A stretch of 22,777 nt of DNA, taken from the IMG/VR virus record IMGVR_UViG_3300020474_000129, positions 1 to 22,777 of that record. One strand, given 5' to 3'. The position numbers were made by a program, and so were the translations under genes. The DNA is from a virus. How positions within the stretch are numbered: position 1 is the first letter of the stretch; each line of letters begins with the position of its first letter. The notes below the pieces were generated by a model that was not told the origin of the DNA, did not search any database, and saw only the letters and a program-made list of their open reading frames with translations. This document shows positions 21,683 through 22,777 of this stretch, in pieces.

Positions 21683-22201
21683 ATGGCCGATTACGGACCT
21701 TTAAGGGCGAACTACCAAAGTATGATCGATGTGCTTAACCTCAAGCGCATTGAGAATTATCAGACTCCCCTGGAATATCCTGCAAACTTTGCGGGTATGG
21801 TTGCTGCTCTTACAGACTTAAACTGGGGTCAAGGTAGTACAGGCGTACAGCCACCAAGCTGGGATGCTGCTAACGAAGAGTATTTACAGCCGCCTAGTGA
21901 AGGCGCTCTATGGTTTGACAAACGTCAAGGCAGGCTATTTATATACGTAAATGGTGATTGGTACCAAACTAATGGTGGTGATGGATACGCCACAGTTCAG
22001 TCAACAATTGAACCAACAAATGGCCTTAGAGGTCAGTTTTGGCTTGAGTTTTTAAGTAAAGAATTGTACGTCCACGATGGCATTGGCTTCGTGCCCGTTC
22101 AATCTTCTGCTGTGCTTAATAGAGATTCAATTAAAGCTGTATTGAATGCATCTGCTGACTACGCCAGTTTCAAAACAAATATGCTAAATTTAATCGGTTG
22201 A
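21683..22201 (+). CDS. Tail-fibre-like or tail protein with WF-rich beta motifs
   Basis: The 172-residue product has an N-terminal helical part (about 1-45), then PPSEGALWFDKRQGRLFIYVNGDWYQT (about 70-96) and a second related block (GLRGQFWLEFLSKELYVHDG, about 113-132). LWFD...RLFIYVNGDW and FWLEF...ELYVHDG are repeats of one short beta-hairpin pattern (W-x-(D/E)-x(6)-L-(F/Y)-(I/V)) common in cyanophage tail fibre and structural proteins. A helical tail closes it. It has no ribosome site but a -10-like element. The stop overlaps the frame of the next small gene. A tail or fibre role is likely by motif and context. Confidence 0.7.
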   Translation: MADYGPLRANYQSMIDVLNLKRIENYQTPLEYPANFAGMVAALTDLNWGQGSTGVQPPSWDAANEEYLQPPSEGALWFDKRQGRLFIYVNGDWYQTNGGDGYATVQSTIEPTNGLRGQFWLEFLSKELYVHDGIGFVPVQSSAVLNRDSIKAVLNASADYASFKTNMLNLIG

Positions 22202-22212
22202 TAACTATAACT

Positions 22213-22440
22213 ATGTTTTTTACACCAGAAGATTTTAAACTTCCAATGGAGACTTCCCTCCGTTTGCGAGTGATTAACGATGAGATTGAAGGGTGCAATA
22301 ATGCTGATCTATTAAAAGAGCATCTCAAGGATTGTGTACGCATGACAATGCAGTATCAGCATATGCTTGAGAAAGTTATTGAGAGAACTATCGTCAAAGA
22401 CTTAGATGATTGGATTAATAAGGTAGAAGCTGCTAGCTAA
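22213..22440 (+). CDS. Small helical protein resembling phycobilisome-degradation adaptor NblA
   Basis: The product is 75 residues from the ATG at 22213; an in-frame TTG at 22198, inside the preceding gene, is possible but less likely. It has two helices with the pattern of NblA: DFKLPMETSLRLRVINDEI, a polar turn, then LLKEHLKDCVRMTMQYQHML. NblA proteins (LxxExxFxxRxFxxQVxxM..., then a second helix with Met/Arg positions) guide phycobilisome antenna proteins to the Clp protease in cyanobacteria, and some cyanophages carry them. The match is partial and the C-terminus (IVKDLDDWINKVEAAS) is longer than usual. It lies in the tail cluster, where a small virion protein is an alternative. Confidence 0.45.
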   Translation: MFFTPEDFKLPMETSLRLRVINDEIEGCNNADLLKEHLKDCVRMTMQYQHMLEKVIERTIVKDLDDWINKVEAAS

Positions 22441-22443
22441 AAT
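22438..22443 (+). promoter_or_regulatory. -10-like TAAAAT before gene at 22471
   Basis: TAAAATATATAAAG overlaps the stop of the small gene and lies 27 bases before the ATG at 22471. The region is AT-rich, so chance is a real alternative. Confidence 0.3.
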
Positions 22444-22470
22444 ATATAAAGATGTAGTTGTGGGTCGTAA

Positions 22471-22777
22471 ATGCCAGCTCTTGGTGATGTTAAAACTTTG
22501 CACGGACGGCAATACGTTTACGTAAACCCGGACCAAGCAGTCGGACCCGCCGTTTGGGTATTGTCCTCGCGTGATCTGTCAGCCGCAGCTGCTGGCGACG
22601 ATGCAACAATCGCAGCAGGTTCTGCCACGCTTGACGCGAGCAGTTCTGCAGTTCTGCGCGGTCAGCTTGTAGCATTTACCGCTACCGGAACATTAACCGC
22701 CGCTGTTGCTTCCTCGATAACAACTGGTCAACCTGTCGGGGTCGCACTTAATGGTACTAACCCTGGTCAAGTTTGTA
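22471..22777 (+). CDS. Partial structural protein, N-terminal part
   Basis: 102 codons are visible and the frame stays open to the window edge. The sequence begins MPALGDVKTLHGRQYVYVNP and continues with Ala/Gly/Thr/Ser-rich, beta-type repeats (AGSATLDASSSAVLRGQLVA, TGTLTAAVASSITTGQPVGV). Strand-turn patterns of this kind are typical of phage tail or decoration proteins. C-ending codons are more frequent than in the preceding genes, similar to the capsid and decoration genes, hinting at good expression. The family was not recognised. Confidence 0.7.
   Translation, partial: MPALGDVKTLHGRQYVYVNPDQAVGPAVWVLSSRDLSAAAAGDDATIAAGSATLDASSSAVLRGQLVAFTATGTLTAAVASSITTGQPVGVALNGTNPGQVC

Noticed and set aside
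1-22777. Prophage or satellite element instead of a lytic phage segment
   Set aside because: No integrase, repressor, attachment repeat or flanking host gene is seen, and a full packaging and head gene set is present; a lysogenic lifestyle coded elsewhere cannot be excluded.

Overview
The window is a tightly packed tailed-phage genome segment, almost certainly from a cyanophage. The best host clue is a 311-residue sigma factor of the cyanobacterial primary/group-2 type at 12176-13111. The structural genes show the lineage is a virus: large terminase with intact Walker and nuclease motifs, portal, scaffold-like protein, HK97-fold-like major capsid protein, tail-lysozyme domain and an S74 intramolecular-chaperone domain. 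I see no integrase, tRNA, CRISPR array or insertion sequence, and no intergenic gap longer than about 150 bases. Base composition is moderate, more like a Synechococcus phage than a very AT-rich Prochlorococcus phage, but the exact phage group cannot be named from sequence reading alone.

Layout. (1) 1-3289: virion accessory or ejection-type genes: a partial Gly/Ala-rich protein, an S74 protein, a glycine-rich protein and a coiled-coil protein, then a tail-lysozyme gene on the minus strand. (2) 3351-7144: packaging region: an 11-residue-repeat protein, a probable small terminase, a small linker protein and TerL. (3) 7149-11267: a basic/Asn-Gly-rich protein, the portal, and a scaffold-like gene that starts inside the portal gene and overlaps it out of frame for 488 bases. 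(4) 11329-13828: three small structural or unknown proteins around the phage sigma factor. (5) 13812-14875: a two-gene minus-strand island with a NUMOD4/HNH homing endonuclease. (6) 14979-16746: major capsid protein, a probable decoration protein and a rho-independent terminator. (7) 16785-22777: a helix-hairpin-helix protein, a glycine-zipper protein, a probable head-tail connector and several structural or tail proteins, including a large protein with a split CxC...CxH zinc motif, a tail-fibre-like protein, a small protein resembling the phycobilisome-degradation adaptor NblA, and a partial structural protein at the edge.

Regulation. A recurring TANAAT hexamer, usually followed by A(A/R)G, lies 20-29 bases upstream of at least twelve start codons, on both strands, without a visible -35 box. 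The exception is the sigma gene, which has a consensus TTGACA-18-TATACT promoter. The sigma protein keeps the -10 recognition residues of region 2.4 but differs at the -35 recognition helix of region 4.2. A reasonable hypothesis is that host RNA polymerase reads the sigma gene first, and the phage sigma then reads the -35-less structural promoters. This is an inference from sequence only.
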